This document shows positions 14,546-33,080 of a stretch of DNA of 64,000 bases, in pieces. Each line of letters opens with the position of its first letter. Position 1 is the first letter of the stretch. Made by a program: the position numbers and the translations under genes. Source of the DNA: Acidianus manzaensis (GTDB lineage Archaea > Thermoproteota > Thermoprotei_A > Sulfolobales > Sulfolobaceae). Location of the stretch: positions 372,001-436,000 of the forward strand of contig NZ_CP020477.1 of assembly GCF_002116695.1 (NCBI RefSeq), in the 5' to 3' direction. The notes under the pieces are model-generated. The model searched no databases, was not told the origin of the DNA, and saw nothing but the letters and a program-made list of their open reading frames with translations.

Positions 14546-16117
14546 TTATTTTCTCCTTAATATTATTAAGACTATAGCCAATATTATTATAACAATTATC
14601 GCAATATAATAATAATTTGATATTGGAGTAGATGAGGTAGACGATATTGAAGATGTGACGCTTTGAGGAGTAGATGAACTAGATGAAGATGAACTAGGAG
14701 ATGTATATCCATATACTACTAGATACGTATTAGAAGGATCATCAAATACTACTATTTTACCATTAATTTCGAAATAGTTAGTAGAATTCAACTTAATATA
14801 CGTATTATTAATAATTTTAAATACTGTAAATGCATTTCCTAATGCAGTAACATTAAATACAACATATCCAGATTGATTTATTTCTATTTTTTGTGCTAAA
14901 TATGCCTTCCCAGAAATGTTTATATTGGTTTCTTTCACTATTGCATGAACTAATGCCACATTATGTACTTGATTATTAATAATTACAATATAGAATGAAG
15001 TTGAATTTATCCTAAGGTTAATAAGATTTGCATGCTCATTATTTACAATAACTTTATGGAATATTGTAATATTGGCAGACGATTCTACTGAGTTATTAAA
15101 TTGCATAACTAATATTGGAACTCCATTATAGGTAAAATATACTTGGTTGTAAGGATGAGAAGTTACATAATCTGAAGAGACATAGACTATTATTGTCTCT
15201 CCACTCTCATAATTAACAATAAATCTTGAAAATAAGGAGATATTTGGGCTACTAAAATAAGAGTATACGTTATGAACATATCCTACTACACTACCATTTA
15301 TTCCATAAAATTCTAGTGTAGTAAAATTAAAGTCTAAAGATCCTCTCATTTCCATTATATCTAAGTTATTTCCTATTCCTAATCCCTTCCATTCTATAGC
15401 TGGCAATATAGATCCATTAAAGTACGCCTTAGTAACTATATAGCCATTAGACTGCGAGGAAATATTAGTACCATTTACGTAAAAAGATTGTACTAATGGA
15501 GTGTATCTTCTAGGTAATTGAACATTTAAGTATTCAGTAGTTGAATAAATGATCTCATTACTTATTTTTACTTTGGCTAAATTAACCGATATCTGCTTTG
15601 TAAAAGTACCATATTTGCTAATATTAATGGATATATTGGTAAATGATGTTCCATTTAAAAATTGTAATATAATTTGACTTGAACTATTAGTATATGCAAA
15701 GGTATTTATTGTAGATGAGGATGTTGTTAATCCTGACCATGCTAATTCTGTTATTCCACTTGATTCAACAATAACTCTAGATAAATATGGTAATGAAGAG
15801 TAAATAGAAATGCTATTATTTCTTGAAATAGTTATATTTACTGTTCCAGAAATTTGTTCAACTCCAGTACTAGTAAGATAATATACTGTAGTGTATTTTT
15901 TGATTTCGACATGAGAAGAATTACCTATATAAGTCTCGTTACTTACTTTATACATTTCTGAATTAAATATACCCATTGAAGATTCACGTAAAAAGCTTGA
16001 ATATTTATGATAATACACTAAAAAGGAATTATCAGTAGCATGTGCATAACTTTGTGGAACATATACAAAAACCATAGGTAAAAGCAAAACAAATAATAAT
16101 ATTGGTTTCCAATTCAT
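14546..16117 (-). CDS. Surface-anchored secreted protein of unknown function
   Basis: A 523-residue protein I do not recognise. It begins with a clear signal peptide (about residues 1-26, hydrophobic core ending in SYAHA). A beta-rich ectodomain with many N-glycosylation sequons follows. The C-terminus has a serine-rich linker (about 475-500) and then one hydrophobic anchor ending in RRK. This layout places the domain outside the cell, next to the S-layer. Candidate roles are cell-surface binding or hydrolysis, but no catalytic motif is visible. It is divergent from the sugar epimerase gene; no neighbour points to its function. Confidence 0.7.
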   Translation of the reverse strand: MNWKPILLFVLLLPMVFVYVPQSYAHATDNSFLVYYHKYSSFLRESSMGIFNSEMYKVSNETYIGNSSHVEIKKYTTVYYLTSTGVEQISGTVNITISRNNSISIYSSLPYLSRVIVESSGITELAWSGLTTSSSTINTFAYTNSSSQIILQFLNGTSFTNISINISKYGTFTKQISVNLAKVKISNEIIYSTTEYLNVQLPRRYTPLVQSFYVNGTNISSQSNGYIVTKAYFNGSILPAIEWKGLGIGNNLDIMEMRGSLDFNFTTLEFYGINGSVVGYVHNVYSYFSSPNISLFSRFIVNYESGETIIVYVSSDYVTSHPYNQVYFTYNGVPILVMQFNNSVESSANITIFHKVIVNNEHANLINLRINSTSFYIVIINNQVHNVALVHAIVKETNINISGKAYLAQKIEINQSGYVVFNVTALGNAFTVFKIINNTYIKLNSTNYFEINGKIVVFDDPSNTYLVVYGYTSPSSSSSSSSTPQSVTSSISSTSSTPISNYYYIAIIVIIILAIVLIILRRK

Positions 16118-16292
16118 TTGGATTAACTCTTTCTCAGAAATATTTAAATCTTGCTTTTAGTCTAATGAAAGTGTATTTGGTTAGATATGGTTAAATATAT
16201 TAAATATCTATTATTTAAATAAATTGTTATCTAGATGCAAAATATTAATACCAAGCGATTATTTTAAAAATATAATTAATTAGTATGAAGTT

Positions 16293-17184
<892 letters not shown>

Positions 17185-17198
<14 letters not shown>

Positions 17199-17406
17199 AA
17201 TAATTGGTTTTTTACTTATCTTGTTAGCTATAGGAGTTATAGGAATTTCTTTTGGAATATTCTTTCTTGGTTTTCATATTTATTTAGGAAACTCAGATAT
17301 ATCCCCAATAATTATCAAAGTAATTAATTTCGCTATAATAACAATCTTTTTTGTTTATATAGCATATATGGGATATATAATGATATTTAGTTCAAGAGAA
17401 AAGTAG
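17185..17406 (+). CDS. Small two-helix membrane protein
   Basis: A 73-residue protein with two hydrophobic segments and almost no other features. The only usable start is a TTG at 17185, which overlaps the last 14 bp of the epimerase gene and suggests translational coupling. It has no recognised family. It sits between the epimerase and the ECF-type transporter genes, 37 bp before the latter. It could be an accessory subunit of either, but this is only position. The open frame, the hydrophobicity pattern and tight packing support it being real. Confidence 0.5.
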
Positions 17407-17443
17407 GGAAAATTTCTTTAATTCTTAACGTAAAAATTAACTT

Positions 17444-17986
17444 ATGTCTAAACAACCAAGAATTAGTAGAAGAGAAGTAATTTATGCAGCAATATTTGCT
17501 GTTGCTTCTTATGCTGTAGCTGCAGGCTTAGCGTTAGGTATAGGGGCTTATGCAATTAGCGTATTTACTGACCCAATTGTAACTCTTACAATTCCACTTA
17601 TAATAGCATCTATTGGATTACAAGCAATAAATCTGAAATATGGCCCATTACTTATTTTAGGTATAAGTGCGGTGTTATATGGGATTTCAGGACTGATTTT
17701 CCTTCTTCCAACATTTCTTGTTGCTGGAGTAGTTGTAGAAGGAGTATCTAGAATTATAGGATATAGAGGATTTAAAGCAGTTCTCATTAATACCACATTA
17801 GCTGGAGGGTTAGCTGGAGTTTTTAGTGTAGTATTTGGAGTTCTAATGGTGCCTGCTAATTTGTCTACATTTACTTATCCCTTATTAGGAGTATTTACTG
17901 TAATATATTTCGTAGAATCTGCAATAATGGGTGTTATTTCCTATTATATCGGATCATATTTAATAAAATCGGGGATATTAAAGTGA
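17444..17986 (+). CDS. Putative ECF transporter substrate-binding (S) component
   Basis: A 180-residue membrane protein with about six helices and the size typical of S components of energy-coupling-factor importers. The gene overlaps the following T-component gene by 4 bp, and an ATPase gene follows, so the order is S-T-A. S components bind vitamins or metal ions. I cannot recognise a specific subfamily such as ThiT or RibU. The start is the ATG after a short non-coding gap. No riboswitch is visible upstream that would reveal the substrate. Confidence 0.6.
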   Translation: MSKQPRISRREVIYAAIFAVASYAVAAGLALGIGAYAISVFTDPIVTLTIPLIIASIGLQAINLKYGPLLILGISAVLYGISGLIFLLPTFLVAGVVVEGVSRIIGYRGFKAVLINTTLAGGLAGVFSVVFGVLMVPANLSTFTYPLLGVFTVIYFVESAIMGVISYYIGSYLIKSGILK

Positions 17987-18573
17987 AGACTAGTTTTTTG
18001 TATTCTTTGATTTTTTCTAGTTTAATTTTATTATCTACTTATTTATCTTCTGGATTAATACCAATGGTTGTAAGTATTATTATGATAGCTAAAAGAAAGC
18101 TTATTTTTCTTGTAGAAATATTAATTTCTATTATATCATATTTCATCCTTTTTTATACGCATAGATTAGATTTATACATTTTTACAATTAGGGCTTTAGT
18201 TTTCATTAACTTATATTTTATTTTATCTGGAATTGTTGATAAATCTACTATACTTGATCTTTTTGGAGAAAAAGGAGTACCAATAGTAGTAGCATTAGCA
18301 TATTATCCTTATTTTTATCAGCTTTCTACTGAAGTTGCTTTTTATGCAAGAGCAAGAAAAATTGGATTTAACATTATAAAGTTATCAAAACCGATTATTG
18401 TAGAACTAATAAGAGTAGCGGAAAACCTGTATATAGCGTATTCTGTAAAACTCTTTGGAAAGTATTCTGGAAAGAAAAATTATAGACCTAACAAAGAAGA
18501 TTTATTTCTTGTTGGAATAGGTGTGATTACTCTATGCTTATCATTAACTCTTCATTTCCCATGGGTAATTTAG
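17983..18573 (+). CDS. ECF transporter transmembrane (T) component
   Basis: A 196-residue membrane protein resembling EcfT. It has several N-terminal helices and then a cytoplasmic coupling segment containing the characteristic small-residue/arginine motif (ARARKIGF, near residue 124), which docks on the ATPases. At 196 residues it is shorter than most EcfT proteins (about 250), and it has only one clear A-R-x motif where family members usually have two. It uses GTG at 17983, overlapping the S-component stop by 4 bp, and its own end overlaps the ATPase gene by 40 bp. Confidence 0.6.
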   Translation: MKTSFLYSLIFSSLILLSTYLSSGLIPMVVSIIMIAKRKLIFLVEILISIISYFILFYTHRLDLYIFTIRALVFINLYFILSGIVDKSTILDLFGEKGVPIVVALAYYPYFYQLSTEVAFYARARKIGFNIIKLSKPIIVELIRVAENLYIAYSVKLFGKYSGKKNYRPNKEDLFLVGIGVITLCLSLTLHFPWVI

Positions 18574-19646
18574 AGATAGAAAAAGATGAAATAGTGGGTT
18601 TACTTGGAAAAAACGGTAGTGGAAAAACTACTTTAATAAATTCAGTTTTATGCCAAAACTCCACTAAAATTTATATAGATAATCAAGATTTTTGCGAAGA
18701 AAAAGATTATAGTCTTTTATCAGTTGTTCTTCAAGATCCATATTCCCAAATTTTAGCTGAATCCGCTAAAGAAGAAGTTGAATTAATGAGAAAATTTCAT
18801 AATATAAATGAGGAAACAGTTAAAAAAATAATGGGAAATTATTATACAACTGAATTCTTAAAATTATCTGATGGATATAAAAGAAGATTTGTTATTTCCA
18901 CAATTTTAGCCTCTAATCCTAGATATATTTTATTGGATGAGCCTTTTGCTAATTTAGATTATCAGGCTATCAATGATGTAAAAGAAATTTTACCCAAAGG
19001 TTCACTAATAGCTGAACATAGGACTAAAGAAATAAGAGACATAATAGATAGAGCCTATTTAATTGACGAGGGAAAAATTAGAGAAATAGATAAAGACAAA
19101 TTATATGACGAACATTTCTTAATTTCAAAAGGATTAAGGGGATTTAAGCTAGAAAAAGAACAAATTGAACTTGGAAATATTATATTTGAAGCTGAAACCA
19201 GTAAAGTTAGTATAAGAGTTAGGGAAAAGGAAATATTATGCCTAGTAGGGAAAAATGGATCAGGAAAAACGACCACTTTAAAACAATTAGTTGGAAAAAT
19301 TTACGTAATATTTCAAAATCCTGATTTACAATTTTTCCATAATACAGTAGCAGAAGAAATAAAAGATGATAATGTTCTAGAGCTTTTTAAACTAAAAGAT
19401 AAGGCAGATAAGAGCCCTTATGTATTAAGTTATGGTCAAAAGATGAGAGTATTAATAGCATCAGCTTTTGCATCAAAATATAAAGTAATTGCATTAGATG
19501 AACCTAGTGTAGGAATGGATGGAGAATCTTTAATCTCGTTCTACGAAATGATTAAATTGTTAAGACAAGAGAAGAGAGGGATAATAATTGCTACACATGA
19601 TGAAGATCTGATTGGAATTTGCGATAAAATAATAAAATTAAATTGA
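18534..19646 (+). CDS. Fused double ATPase of ECF-type transporter (compact)
   Basis: A 370-residue protein with two ABC ATPase domains in one chain. Domain 1 has Walker [11 protein letters not shown]-loop VVLQDPYSQ, signature LSDGYKRR, Walker B ILLDEPF and switch histidine AEHR. Domain 2 has Walker [12 protein letters not shown]-loop [11 protein letters not shown], signature LSYGQKMR, Walker B VIALDEPS and ATHDED. All catalytic residues are kept, but each domain is only about 185 residues. In domain 2 fewer than 20 residues separate Walker A from the Q-loop, far fewer than normal. The ATG at 18534 is supported by a beta-strand before Walker A; ATG at 18561 is the alternative. Confidence 0.78.
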   Translation: MLIINSSFPMGNLEIEKDEIVGLLGKNGSGKTTLINSVLCQNSTKIYIDNQDFCEEKDYSLLSVVLQDPYSQILAESAKEEVELMRKFHNINEETVKKIMGNYYTTEFLKLSDGYKRRFVISTILASNPRYILLDEPFANLDYQAINDVKEILPKGSLIAEHRTKEIRDIIDRAYLIDEGKIREIDKDKLYDEHFLISKGLRGFKLEKEQIELGNIIFEAETSKVSIRVREKEILCLVGKNGSGKTTTLKQLVGKIYVIFQNPDLQFFHNTVAEEIKDDNVLELFKLKDKADKSPYVLSYGQKMRVLIASAFASKYKVIALDEPSVGMDGESLISFYEMIKLLRQEKRGIIIATHDEDLIGICDKIIKLN

Positions 19647-19691
19647 TTAGTCAATACTCTTATTTATACTACTCATTAAATAGGATTTATT

Positions 19692-20098
19692 GTGAATAAA
19701 AACATAGGTAGGAATGCAGAAAGAGAACTAGTTAAGATCCTAAAAAGTAAAGGATTTAACGCTGTAAGAATTCCAACTTCTAATACTTCACCTAATCCTT
19801 TACCAGACGTGTTCGCTACACAAAACAATATTCTTCTGTCTATTGAAGTTAAATCTACTTGGAATAGTAAAGTTAAAATAGAAAAAATTCAAATTTGTAA
19901 AATTATAGATTTTCTATTGATGTTTCCAATGAAAGGCATACCAATAATTGCTGTAAAATTTAAAGGAAAAGAAGGAGGTTGGATGGTGTACGAAGTAAAT
20001 CCAGATAATAGAGAATCTATAGAAGTCAGAAAGGATAATTGCATACCATTAGATATGTTTATTGAAAAAATATTCCATAATAGATTAGTTTTTGAAAC

Positions 20099-20114
<16 letters not shown>
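19692..20114 (+). CDS. hje: Holliday junction endonuclease Hje
   Basis: A 140-residue archaeal Holliday junction resolvase that cuts four-way DNA junctions made during recombination. Catalytic features are visible: the N-terminal glutamate in GRNAERELV, the aspartate in LPDVFA and the E-x-K pair in SIEVKST. The [14 protein letters not shown] stretch matches the Hje subgroup of Sulfolobales rather than Hjc. It begins with GTG, and the [10 protein letters not shown] start fits the family. Its last 16 bp overlap the end of the convergent Lrp-like regulator gene. Confidence 0.87.
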
Positions 20115-20867
<753 letters not shown>

Positions 20868-20871
20868 GTTA

Positions 20872-20891
20872 ATACTTATGATAATAAGTAT
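20872..20891. promoter_or_regulatory. Palindrome at start of Lrp-like gene
   Basis: ATACTTAT-gata-ATAAGTAT, perfect 8-bp arms with a 4-base spacer, ending 6 bp upstream of the regulator's start codon. It would cover the transcription start of this leaderless gene, so binding should block transcription. Autoregulation is the simplest reading. Confidence 0.45.
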
Positions 20892-21122
20892 ATACACTTT
20901 AGTTAGAAAGTTTTTTAGCAACTTTCCTCAATTTTCCTCTAAAATTCAAATACTTAATGTATATGTTTTGACCATAAATGAATATATAATTACTTTTTAA
21001 TTGCCTTTTTCGAAATTGATCTTGATAAAAAGTGACTTAGAGATATCTAAAGTAAATGCTTACTACTAACTAGTAATACTATGGATAATTACTTAATAGC
21101 ATTTTCTTAGAAGTAGATAGAT

Positions 21123-21299
21123 ATGGCTAGGCATCATTGTCCTGTATGCAATAAAGTTGTAGAAGAGAAATTAACTAAAGAGGGAAATAAAGTAACAAAG
21201 AGTTGTCCTAATTGTGGTTATATTTTCGTATCTTATGAAATAGGAAAAGGTTATCTCGTAGTTAATAATGTTAAAAAATCCGAAAATCGAACCTTATAA
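21123..21299 (+). CDS. Small zinc-ribbon protein
   Basis: A 58-residue protein beginning [13 protein letters not shown], with a second knuckle [10 protein letters not shown]. The CPxC and CPxC pairs, spaced about 20 residues apart, make a classic zinc ribbon. The basic and polar C-terminus ends NRTL. Such small zinc ribbons in archaea often bind nucleic acid or act as accessory factors; no specific function can be given. It lies 38 bp upstream of leuC on the same strand, and a TATA-like element before leuC may give that gene its own promoter. Confidence 0.65.
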   Translation: MARHHCPVCNKVVEEKLTKEGNKVTKSCPNCGYIFVSYEIGKGYLVVNNVKKSENRTL

Positions 21300-21317
21300 A
21301 AATTAAAGTTTATTTTC

Positions 21318-21335
21318 TTCTACCTCTATGTAGAA
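21318..21335. promoter_or_regulatory. Inverted repeat just before leuC
   Basis: TTCTAC-ctctat-GTAGAA, 6-bp arms and a 6-base spacer, ending 2 bp before the leuC start codon. The position over the expected leaderless start suggests an operator for amino acid-responsive control; alternatively it may be a chance hairpin. Confidence 0.3.
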
Positions 21336-21337
21336 CT

Positions 21338-23062
<1,725 letters not shown>

Positions 23063-23073
<11 letters not shown>

Positions 23074-23728
23074 CTTCATCTAATTCTTTTTTCAGTTTAT
23101 CATTAGGTTTGTTTCCCCATCTATTTTCAAATATAACTGATGATAACGGAAGTCTTTTATTCCATCCTCTTTCTTCTAATTCTGGTTTCTCTGGAAACGA
23201 AGTCACATAACCGAGAGCTAAATAAGCAATAAATTCTATATTGTCAGGAATAGATAATAAGTTCTTTACTACATTTTTATCTAAAAAACTTATCCAACCC
23301 ACTCCGATATTTTCAGCTCTAGCTGCCAGCCATAAGTTTTCAATTGCAAGAACTGTACTGTATTGGCAAGTTTCTGGCATTGTTATTCTTCCTAAAACAT
23401 GAGGACCGAATCTATTTGGATCACAAGTAACAACTATATTTACTGAAGATTCCATAATTCCTTCTATTTTTATTGTATCAAATAGTTTTCTTCTTTCTTC
23501 ATCTAATAATTGTCTATATCTTTCTCTCTGTTTTTCAACTTCTTCTTTTATTTTCTTCTTTATTTCTATATCTTTAATAATAATAAAATTCCATGGTTGT
23601 GAATACCCTACTGATGGGCCTAAATGAGCAGCTAGCAAGATTTTAGCTAATACATTGTCTGGAATAGGATCTGGTCTAAAATAGCTTCTTATATCTCTTC
23701 TACCTTTTATTGCTTCATATAAGTCCAT
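23063..23728 (-). CDS. bluB: 5,6-dimethylbenzimidazole synthase (BluB-type nitroreductase)
   Basis: A 221-residue flavoenzyme of the nitroreductase fold. BluB uses oxygen to break down reduced FMN and make dimethylbenzimidazole, the lower ligand of vitamin B12. BluB-type features are [45 protein letters not shown] and [16 protein letters not shown]. The lid and C-terminal regions match BluB better than ordinary nitroreductases. Sulfolobales need a cobamide for methylmalonyl-CoA mutase, so the role is reasonable. No other cobalamin genes are nearby. A generic nitroreductase is the alternative. Confidence 0.78.
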
Positions 23729-23757
23729 ATGGATAGAGTGTCCAAAAGATAAAAAGA

Positions 23758-24783
<1,026 letters not shown>

Positions 24784-24788
24784 GTGTT

Positions 24789-25175
24789 TTATAGTTCTTT
24801 ACTTCTTAATAATTTTATTATATCATTTATTTCTACATTAAATAAATGAGTATATACTGATTTATCATCTGTATTACCAAAGTTTTTTACACCAGGAAAA
24901 CTAGCAAGTTGTTTAGCTATTTCTTTTTCTCCTTTAGGAAGTACAATAACAGATAAAGGTTGACACACTGTAGATAAGTAATCAATATGCCAATGTAATC
25001 TCTCTTTCTTATTAGAAAGATGCCTAGATACTCTTTTAGAACAATTCTTACTACAAGAACCTACATACGCATAATATCCCTTTTTTATAACAAATTTTTT
25101 TGATCTCATCATTATACTGTGGTCTTCGCAAAAAAAGAAGACCAGATAGCCTTTATATTTATTCACACTAAACAT
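24789..25175 (-). CDS. GIY-YIG/DUF123-type nuclease-like protein
   Basis: A 128-residue protein of the archaeal DUF123 branch of the GIY-YIG fold. It shows KGYLVFFF and GYYAYVGSC (the GIY and YIG strands), then a conserved arginine and histidine in [12 protein letters not shown] and RLHWHIDYL. In some organisms this domain is fused to endonuclease III-like proteins, suggesting DNA repair. The upstream ATG at 25175 is needed to include the first GIY strand. Only 6 bp separate it from the start of the divergent acidic-tail gene, so each promoter lies in the other's coding sequence. Confidence 0.75.
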   Translation of the reverse strand: MFSVNKYKGYLVFFFCEDHSIMMRSKKFVIKKGYYAYVGSCSKNCSKRVSRHLSNKKERLHWHIDYLSTVCQPLSVIVLPKGEKEIAKQLASFPGVKNFGNTDDKSVYTHLFNVEINDIIKLLRSKEL

Positions 25176-25181
25176 TTAAAC

Positions 25182-25550
25182 ATGAAAAGAATATTAAGAG
25201 TTCCTAGATTTCAGAAGAATGGTAAACCGAAAGCTCTAGAATTACTTATTGATGATGCTAGTATAAATGACAAGGGATTTCCTCAAGAAGCTAAATTCCT
25301 TTTAGTAATTGATGATGGAAACAATAGAGTAGGATTCCAACTATCGCAAGCTGAAGCTGCATTACTATATAATAGATTAGGTTATGCGTTAAACGAAGCG
25401 TCAAAAGAATATATAAGTATGGAAGAAAAATCAAGAAAAAGCTATGAAAGAAAAGCCTCCTCTTCTCCCTCATCTAGTGATAAAGGTGAAGAAGAACTTT
25501 CAGATGAATTATCAGATTTAGGTGAAGACGAAGAAGATAACAATATTTAA
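25182..25550 (+). CDS. Small protein with acidic C-terminal tail, possible ssDNA-binding
   Basis: A 122-residue protein with a basic, beta-rich N-terminal part, a helix, and then a serine/lysine linker and a strongly acidic tail (SDELSDLGEDEEDNN). The layout recalls single-stranded DNA-binding proteins that use an acidic tail to recruit partners. Segments such as AKFLLVIDDG and GFQLSQAEAALLYNRL resemble PC4/Whirly-like proteins, but I do not recognise a family. The start is the ATG at 25182; a TATA-like CTTTATATTT lies at 25151-25160, about 25-30 nt upstream. An upstream in-frame start at 25119 would overlap the divergent gene and is less likely. Confidence 0.6.
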   Translation: MKRILRVPRFQKNGKPKALELLIDDASINDKGFPQEAKFLLVIDDGNNRVGFQLSQAEAALLYNRLGYALNEASKEYISMEEKSRKSYERKASSSPSSSDKGEEELSDELSDLGEDEEDNNI

Positions 25551-25626
25551 ATAATATTCAATTTAAAAACTAATCATTTATCAATATATCTTGTAAATTT
25601 TAATATATATAAAAAAAGAATATAAC

Positions 25627-27545
25627 TTAAAATCTAACAAAATAGCCTAAAGGAGCTCTCATTATTGTATACAATTTGTAATGATAAATATCGTGAATCT
25701 TCAATTTACTTATCGGCAGATTATTTATTAATAAAGATTGCTCAGTATTTGTATTTCTTGACATACTATGAGTTATGGGTGGATCTATTTTAGTAAAACT
25801 CTCTTTTATGTAAATATAGTAACCATTGAAATTCACAGTACTGTTCTGTAAGGCTCCTGCAGAGAATTTTTCCGTAAATCCTGAGCCATCAACTAGCCAT
25901 GTTGCTTTTAAATTCTTAAATGTTTCTGCATTATTTGATGAAATGGAAACTAGTACAGCACCGCCATATCGATTAATTATTTCAAGTATTCCTGAAAATC
26001 CTCCAATGGAGTATAAGCTTTCATTAACGTTAACTTCATGAGAATAATTACCATAAATCCAATCAAAATTATAAGTTAATCCTAATGATATAGTGCCATT
26101 CTGCTCATAAGTCAGATTATAAGGAATTACATTAGGATTAGTTATTGGAAATGCAATAGCGTCTAAATACATTGTTATTGGATAATTTCCATGTATATCG
26201 AGTGAAGCATTATATATACCAGTATCTAAAGCCTTATCTGTAAAACTTTCGTCTAAATACGCATATTCAAATACATTATTAAATTCTTGTCTAGCTATAA
26301 AAGTACCAGATTGTGAAACGTTAGAAATCTCTGTTCCATATTTAAAGTTAAGTTGTGAGTCATACTGTATAGTATAATGTCCATTCTCAAGATAATATTC
26401 TCCTAAATAACTGGGTATATACATTGGCCCTGAGTCCATAAAATTAGTTTTTTGAATAATTAGATGCCCGCTTATTAGTGGATTACTTTGATTTACCCAC
26501 AACATTAATACACCAGCTATATCCCAGGCTGATCCAGGTATCATATTAGTTACTGTCACCGTTATATTAGCTTGATTACCTAGTGCTAATAATGGAGTTA
26601 GTTCAGCAATATATGGTGCATGGAATGATAATGTATTAATTGAGGTTAATGGTTTCCAGTAGAATAAATTGATTCCTCCAGTATATATTGTCTCATAAGG
26701 ATTTATCACACTAGCTAACTTTCCATTATAATACATGAGAATACTCCTAGTTGCAGGTTCATTAGCATACCAGAATTCATCTACTCCTCCCCCTTCCTCC
26801 CATATTAATGCGTCCATTCTATATGTTCCATTAGGTATTACATAGCTTCTAGTTATAGAAGATAAAGAAGGAGATAATATAACGTAAGAATAATTATAGT
26901 CTATTTTTTCAGTAGTACAGTTTACAAATAATGGTACGAACTCGTTAGGTAATCCTTCAGGTTTAGGTCCAGGATACAGATATAATGTTATATTTAGTTG
27001 ATATAATCCTGTTATTCCTATTTTTGCATCATAATAATTCTGAATTACTGGTTCAAATGTAACATTACCTTGTAAAAGATTTTCAAACATAGTAACATCA
27101 ACTTCTGCAGTAGAATTGTTAATTTCTTGCGTAGAACCCCAGAATATGGGTACTCCGTTAACAAATATGTAAGCTTGTCTATCATATTGTGTACCATTAA
27201 ATTCCCTTATGCTTACATTCATTAGCTCTAAGCTATAGTTACCTTTCGGTATATTAACTTTCAAATAGAAAGGAGCAAGTCCGGTATCATTAAATAGCAG
27301 ATTAGTAGCTACATGAACTACTACCGGAGTTTCATTTGGTGGAACTATATGATATGCTTCAAAACTATAGTATGAAGGATCTTGATTAAATGGAATATCA
27401 GAGCTTACAGTTATATTAGATAAAAATAATGGATGATGTACACTTTGCGCTATTGTAGTATTTTCTGAATTTCCTTTAGGAATATAACTAAATGAAATTA
27501 TACTAATAGACATAAAAATTAAAAATAAAGCTATTACAATTTTTT

Positions 27546-27549
<4 letters not shown>
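25627..27549 (-). CDS. Secreted PNGase A-like (peptide N-glycanase A) protein
   Basis: A 640-residue exported protein with a signal peptide (hydrophobic core about residues 4-22). It resembles plant-type peptide-N4-(N-acetyl-beta-glucosaminyl) asparagine amidase A, which removes N-linked glycans from proteins. Matching features in the N-terminal half are MNVSIREFNGTQYDRQAYIFVNG (split here as FNGTQYDRQAYIF and VNGVPIFWGSTQE), then a glycan-chain-like beta stretch and YQLNITLYLYPGPKPEG. It carries many N-glycosylation sites itself. Its start overlaps the stop of the upstream S53 protease gene by 4 bp (ATGA), so the two are made together. Catalysis has not been shown for this branch as far as I can tell. 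Confidence 0.72.
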
Positions 27550-31511
<3,962 letters not shown>

Positions 31512-31947
31512 AAGATACGATACAATAATGTACTTTATAAATATTACTTTATATTCTCATGATTATATTTTAAATATAATTTAGGAACTCACGAAAAGAT
31601 AGCATATAGAAAGATCTTAATATACTAAAATAATAAACAATACTATAATGATATATATAAAAAATAAATTTAATCTATACTTCTTATGTTTTAAAAATAT
31701 TTTTTCCTTATATAGACTTTATTATAGAAAAGAGATAACTCTATTAAGGAATTATGCGTAAATGTTATACACTATTCAAGAATAATATATAGCAACATTA
31801 GTAATTCTTTAAATATAAATTATTAGATAACTACAGAAAATTTCACAAATATATTGTTCAAATAATATTATTTTTGATAAGTTACTATAACTCACCTACT
31901 TGCTCAGTGAGTGAGGTTAAATTTTCTTTCACTACTAAAATTAGATC
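31512..31947. other. Non-coding gap, divergent promoters
   Basis: 436 bp between the protease start and the exonuclease III start. It is AT-rich with no credible open frame. It holds a TATA-like TTTATAAA at about 31534-31542 for the protease. A relatively GC-rich block at 31890-31919 carries the hairpin described separately. Confidence 0.5.
31890..31912. repeat. Short hairpin before exonuclease III
   Basis: ACTCAC, an 11-base loop, then GTGAGT, 36-58 bp upstream of the exonuclease III start. The block stands out as GC-richer than its surroundings. It could be a regulatory site; I see no box C/D or H/ACA feature here. Confidence 0.3.
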
Positions 31948-32691
<744 letters not shown>

Positions 32692-32699
32692 TTTTTTAT

Positions 32700-32713
32700 A
32701 TCCGATATCGGAT
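32700..32713. promoter_or_regulatory. Perfect 14-bp palindrome operator candidate
   Basis: ATCCGATATCGGAT is a perfect palindrome of 14 bp, 10 bp before the start codon of the NifX-like gene. A TATA-like TTTTTATA precedes it (32692-32699). It is unusually GC-rich for this genome, which makes chance less likely. It lies where a repressor would block initiation. Confidence 0.5.
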
Positions 32714-32723
32714 TAGATATTCA

Positions 32724-33080
32724 ATGAAAGTAGCAGTACCAGTAACCAATGACAGGATTGAAGGACCAGGAGAGGCAGAAGAAGTTCATATATATGAAAT
32801 AAATGGAAACGAAATAAAATTACTTGAAAAGTATGAAAATCCAGCATTAAAAGCAATGGCTGCTAGAGGCGTTCATATGTTAAAAAGTGCCTTAGATAGA
32901 GGAGTTAATGCTGTTATAGTAGCAGAAATAGGTTCACCAGGAGTTAGATTATTACAAGGTAAAGCAAAGATATACATTGCTGAAAATATGCAAGTAAATG
33001 AAGCTTTAGAAAAATTGATTAGAGGAGAATTAAAGGAAACTAATAAACCTACGCATGAAGAACATCATCACGAGTTTTAA
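32724..33080 (+). CDS. NifX/NifB-family iron-molybdenum cofactor-like protein
   Basis: A 118-residue protein of the dinitrogenase FeMo-cofactor biosynthesis family (NifX-like, ribonuclease H-like fold). It starts MKVAVPVTNDRIEGPGEAEE and has the SALDRGVNAVIVAEIGSPGVRLL core typical of the family. Nitrogen fixation genes are absent, so it likely handles an Fe-S or metal cluster for another enzyme. The C-terminus ends with a histidine-rich tail (EEHHHEF), a plausible metal site. A palindrome at its promoter implies tight control. A DsrE-like gene follows 48 bp downstream. Confidence 0.78.
   Translation: MKVAVPVTNDRIEGPGEAEEVHIYEINGNEIKLLEKYENPALKAMAARGVHMLKSALDRGVNAVIVAEIGSPGVRLLQGKAKIYIAENMQVNEALEKLIRGELKETNKPTHEEHHHEF

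Noticed and set aside
31890..31912. Hairpin region as an RNA gene
   Set aside because: No C/D, H/ACA or tRNA signature on either strand and no conserved fold visible.
32724..33080. NifX-like gene as evidence of nitrogen fixation
   Set aside because: No nif genes are present; the family has wider Fe-S or metal roles.
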